From positions 20,511,548 through 20,575,547 of the forward strand of contig NC_092190.1 of NCBI RefSeq assembly GCF_043641665.1: a DNA stretch of 64,000 bases. Direction: 5' to 3'. The translations under genes were made by a program, and so were the position numbers. Under the pieces are notes generated by a model, which saw nothing but the letters and a program-made list of their open reading frames with translations, had not been told where the DNA came from and made no database searches. Numbering within the stretch: position 1 is the first letter of the stretch; every line of letters begins with the position of its first letter. This stretch comes from Enoplosus armatus (lineage: Eukaryota; Chordata; Actinopteri; Centrarchiformes; Enoplosidae). This document shows positions 59,888-64,000 of the stretch, one piece after another.

Positions 59888-60300
59888 AATAATTCACCGA
59901 CATTCTGAACCCCCCTGTACAGTTGAAAGGTGCCTTTGGAGGCTTTGAAGCTTTCTCCTTTGTGGAGGACGGCAGCTGCAGTCTGCTTGAATGTACATCA
60001 GTTATAATGGATTCCAATTGTGACCCAGAGTCAGTGCAAAAAAATGTGTCAAAATATCAAAACCTCTATAGAAACTTGTCAAACTACTCCTGCAGAATCA
60101 TCTTCTCTGCTGCTCCTCCTTATGTTCCATGCGTTCTAAACAGTCCTTCCTTTGCCAATAAATACACCACTTCCAGCTGAACTTTGATGGATAGATAGTG
60201 TGACATGAAAGTAGTATGTGTAGCTATGTTGTGGAGAAAGTGTGGTTCATTTGCCATGTCCACATTTAGAAACAGCCGGTTGAAAAGTGGTGACACTATA
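59888..60300. mobile_element. Fish MITE (AAAGGAATAATTCACC type)
   Basis: Begins 'ttaaaggaataattcaccgacattctgaa' and contains 'ataatggattccaattgtgaccc', 'aaacttgtcaaactactcctgcagaatcatc', 'tcctttgccaataaatacaccacttcc' and 'atgtgtagctatgttgtggagaaagtgtggttcatttgcc', in the order of an abundant teleost non-autonomous element. The right end is not sharply visible. Confidence 0.65.
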
Positions 60301-63233
60301 CATTTTACAGATGTGTTGAACAAAATTCAAGATATAGTATTATATAATGATACATTTTTATTAAAACCAATAGATTGCCATCAGGTGGATTTATGTTAAG
60401 GCTGCACAATGTTTTGGCTCTTGTACCAGATAATCCAGCAGAGACTGATGCTGAGGATCTGAGCGATGATAACGTATTATCTCCCCACACCAGCTGAGTG
60501 GAATGAGGATTCTACTTCAGAGTAAAGAATAGAGATGGAGAGACAGTGGAGACGGATAGAAAGCAGCAGAGGTGGTACATGCCCCTTTTTAAGTAAGTTG
60601 ATTTTGTCCTCAGCAGGAAAACAATAGCGTTGGTCGTTTGTTCAAGTGCTTAAAATGGCCTGTGTTTACATTTACTTCACAAGTGACCTTGTTCAGGAGT
60701 GCGAATAATAGCCGTCCTCTTTCAGAAGCTAAGGCACTTTTGTGGCCTCATAAAAACTCATAGGAAGAAGGCGAGGGTGACACCAATAAACAACTCAGTT
60801 TAATTTTCTGTTGCCGCCCACATGTGACAAGAACAATATCTAGACGCAAGTTAAACATCCTCTCTTAACTAAAAAGGACACATTATTTGTGTTCGTATTC
60901 TGTCTTTGGAGGATATCATGAACCTTTCTGGTGGTTAGATAAATTAAACCATATTTCTGACAGCTACAGTATGTTTTTAAGTCAGTCACATTTCACAATA
61001 ACACAAGTGGAGGAGGTTGAGGTTAATCTTTTGTTCCTCCCAAAGCACAGCATTTTCTCTTGAATAAGAAAGGTGTTTCTTGAAAACAGCCTTTTTACAC
61101 AAAAGATATTTCCTCATTTTAGTATTTCATCATCATTCATCATTGTGTGATGTTCTGTGAACTGTATTATTTTAACTGAAAAGCTGTAATTGGTCTCTGG
61201 CTTAACACATTTTAGCATGTCTGTCTACCAATGTCTTTCTGCATGTAATATACATCATATAAAACTGAACAGTAAGCATTTTTAAGTCAAAGGCAAGACC
61301 AGCATTCTTTGATTATGAATAGCCAACTGCTCTCTTCAATTGCATTAGCATCTGTTGTTGTTTGTTTTTCTTCTTCTTGGCATCCATGAGGCTTCTTCAC
61401 AATGGTATTATGCAATGTGTTCAAGCTCTCCACTGCTGGCCACTCAGTAATAAACAAATGAGGCAGCAATGCGGGAGGTTCACATGTGTGATCGCTTACA
61501 GTAATCGTGTCTAACTGCAAGGCTTGCCTTTGCCAGTAAGGAGGTTGCTCCTCTTTTGAAAGAAGGACATCATTTCACCTGTTGTTTAGGCCTAGATGTA
61601 GGGCCTGTAATACCGGGTCCCTCAAGGTGTTCACAAATCAGTTTTGCATTTGTGAACTACCAAATCCTCTCTGATGCCCCTCGGTTTAGATATTTTCATG
61701 TTATGTTATTGCCAGAGCGCACTGTGCTCTGTTGTGGGTTTAATGTGGATGCCTGCAGAACTCAACATCAGAAATGTAATATCCTTTCCGAGCCCCTGCA
61801 GATAGTCAAGACAGTGTGCTCCAAACTTGTAATTTGACTGTATAACACAAGAGTTCATCATTAGTAGTGAAGAAACTGTGGGAGCGAGGAATTTATTATA
61901 TGTATGTATAAATGTCAGTGGGTCCGCAGAATAGTGTGACATTCGGAGGCTTTCCCCAGTCGCTGCCCATAATAACACCATCATAGCCAAAACTCATTTA
62001 GTGGTCAGTGAAATGTATGTTCTCAATGCCAGGTTCTGCATGACCTTTTGTGCAAGTGATGAGCACAACTGTACAGTAGAGAACAGATGAATTAAACACA
62101 TGCATTCTTAACCAACCAAACAAAGTATATTTTTTCTTGCGGCCAAAGCACAGAGATGATGGTAATTCACACTTGTAGGCTCTCAAAAGCCTTGGCCACA
62201 CATTGTTAGTCTTAGTTGGATAAATCAGTCATGAGAGAAAACTGGCACAAAAAAAAAACATACAGTAAGCAATCGACTTGTTACATACGCTTGTGTAAGT
62301 TTAATTCAAATTTAAATAAATATTACCAGTCTTTAAGTAAAGTGAAGGGTCTTTTACAGAAAACTGAATGTTTGTAAATGCATTTAGCGTAATCATTCAT
62401 TAAAAGATACATCAAGTTATGAATCATGAGCAAATGCATGATGCAGCATCACCTTTTGCCAGTGATACTGATTGATTTACGTTTTAGATTTACACATTTT
62501 CTACTGTATGAATTAGTTTACTGTCTATGGAATTTGATGAAGACAATATTAAATGTTTTAAATATTAAAAAACAAAACATGTTACTAGGTAGGTAGATAT
62601 CACCAGTATTTTAGAAATGTGGACTGATTAACAGTCAATGTGGATTGATTAAAATAACAAGACCATGATCTGAAAACACTTCGAGAAAATAGACTGCACT
62701 GTGAGTTATGTGTGGGGGGAATTAAAATGTAATGTCCGTGTCACATTAAGCTCACAAAGCATTTGCTAAAAGTGGTCTGAAAAGGTCATGGTCTTGGCAC
62801 TGAGTTTGGGAAAGGGATCGTCTGTATGAACACCGTGCTGCTTAACAATCTGTTAACAACAGCTTCAACCACCGAACCTCATCTCTATCCAGTTATCCTA
62901 AGGTCAGCCATGCGTGTCCTGTCACAGGCTGATCTCCTCTGGCAAATCAGCTGATCCCACTATCTTCGATATGTAACCCCCCCCCCCCTCCATGTTACGT
63001 CCGGGAGATATCGAACACTTAATAAAACACACGCTCTTAGGCTCAAATGTCACCGTCCTAAGCAGGGCTTTGTCAATACCTCCCTGACCTTTCTCTGTGT
63101 TTAACTTTGTAGGATATCACGCTTGGTGGTACAGCAGAATGGAAGGCATACAGGGGGACCATGCTGTGCAAGAAGGGGAGGGAGGTTTGCACTGGAGACG
63201 TGTGAGGCATTGTAAGCTAGCATGGCTTTGGGG
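60301..63233. other. Unannotated DNA
   Basis: A poly-C run lies at 62977-62988. 61300-61840 is repeat-free with few stops in some frames but no domain. Nothing else recognised. Confidence 0.4.
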
Positions 63234-63311
63234 GAGATATATAAGACCTGAAACAAGTCACTCGCAGCCTCCAATCATTCAATCAGAGTCTGCCAGATTC
63301 ATCAGAAAGCA
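63234..63311 (+). promoter_or_regulatory. Candidate TATA promoter and short first exon
   Basis: A consensus TATA box, TATATAAG, lies at 63238-63245. A transcript starting about 30 bp downstream (near 63268) would run through 'cctccaatcattcaatcagagtctgccagattcatcagaaagca' to a splice donor, GCA/GTAAGC, at 63312. A short untranslated first exon of about 45 nt behind a TATA box is typical of tightly regulated vertebrate genes. The downstream exons would lie beyond the window or far to the right. Not proven; TATA-like words also occur by chance in AT-rich DNA. Confidence 0.3.
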
Positions 63312-64000
63312 GTAAGCTGACGCCAACCTGTTGTGTTGTGTTGTTTAGCATCAATTTAATATCTCCTCTATGTTTTACACCTGGTGCGACCTACTGAGCA
63401 GCATTTCATTGTTATCACTTTAAAACAAATTAGCAAACAAAATTCTTCCAGATTTTTTTCAATTTTTAAGCAGAGTTTTTGTAGAAAATCCATTTCCCGA
63501 GAATCCAATTATCTGAAATGAAAATGAATGACTGCTTCCACCTATTTCCATGCTGCAGAAATGAAATACAAAATGGAATAGGCTCAACTGAGTAAAAGCT
63601 TATCTTTTTCTCTTTGAGAGATGAAGGAGGTCTCAGTATTCTTTTCTTTTTTTACTGTGGTTGGCTTGGCAACAGGCTCCTGTCAGTCAGAATAACTTTA
63701 TTCAAGCTTAAAAAAAGGAAACTTGTCCAGGTGGCACAGGTCATACTGACAACTTGTCTAAGTACATCCTGACACACTCAGGAGGAAGAAATTAGGGTTA
63801 TATCAAGTTTTTTCCATGATTGCTTGTGTACTGTATCTTTATAGCGCATAACATTCATGCAGCTATTTTCATTTAATAAAGAATAAAACTGCATTCGAGG
63901 TCAGATGACTATCTCATTAATGCTATGTTTGTCTCAGTGTGGGATCAGCTGTGTGGGAAGAATCTGTGGAGATAATGTTGTCCGTTCACAGAGCTGTGGG
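63312..64000. other. Unannotated DNA
   Basis: If the promoter candidate is real, this is the start of its first intron. No open frame or repeat recognised. Confidence 0.4.

Noticed and set aside
59361..59892. 101- and 137-codon overlapping plus-strand frames
   Set aside because: They cross a probable dispersed repeat and end in AT-rich DNA; hydrophobic composition only, no domain.
1..64000. CRISPR arrays, bacterial operons, phage genes or integrons
   Set aside because: No regularly spaced repeats, no compact coding, and all recognisable elements are of eukaryotic (fish) type.

Overview
The window looks like AT-rich vertebrate nuclear DNA from a ray-finned fish, probably a percomorph teleost. 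The evidence is the repeat content: tRNA-headed SINEs, RTE-type and L2/Jockey-type LINE remnants, Tc1- and IS630-like transposase fossils, hAT and other short inverted-repeat elements, and many microsatellites. No complete protein-coding host gene, rRNA, tRNA gene, CRISPR array or bacterial operon is visible. The long open frames are either transposon fossils or chance frames. The stretch is best read as intergenic or long-intron DNA. Family assignments come from my recall of fish repeats, not from database searches.

Layout. 1-2.6 kb: unannotated, one CA repeat. 2.6-3.2 kb: an old dispersed repeat split by a younger element flanked by TTAA. 4.4-9.9 kb: a transposon graveyard with two SINE pieces, three RTE-type LINE pieces in the same orientation, a Tc1 transposase fossil, a short inverted-repeat element and a LINE C-terminal fragment. 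10-18.7 kb: mostly single-copy-looking DNA with a few dispersed repeats. 18.7-20.5 kb: the best preserved coding relic, the 3' part of an L2/Jockey-like LINE on the minus strand with intact YADD and GVPQG motifs, followed by a fold-back element at 20.7-21.0 kb. 22.8-26.2 kb: two SINE pieces and a dispersed repeat. 26-31.7 kb: few recognisable repeats. 31.7-33.2 kb: a mosaic of a hAT-like start, an LTR-like sequence and a LINE endonuclease fossil. 34.65-35.39 kb: a complete non-autonomous hAT element with a perfect 8-bp target duplication. 36.6-37.3 kb: two short DNA elements. 38-48 kb: several dispersed repeats plus a candidate minus-strand coding exon at 44.1 kb. 49-53 kb: candidate conserved non-coding DNA and a full-length SINE. 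53.6-53.9 kb: an IS630-like transposase fossil. 56-60.3 kb: more dispersed repeats, one of them present twice. At 63.2-63.3 kb a TATA box followed by a splice donor could mark a host promoter and first non-coding exon.

How it fits together. No pathway or gene cluster can be read from this window. The possible host signals are four splice-bounded open segments (17.7, 28.9, 37.5 and 44.1 kb), one splice-bounded non-coding segment (23.5 kb), the TATA/first-exon candidate at the right edge, and several moderately GC-rich, repeat-free blocks that may be conserved regulatory DNA. All of these are inferences that need comparison with other fish. I did not find a convincing new biological system; the best leads are the 44.1-kb exon, the 63.2-kb promoter candidate and the paired repeat at 56.1/58.6 kb.
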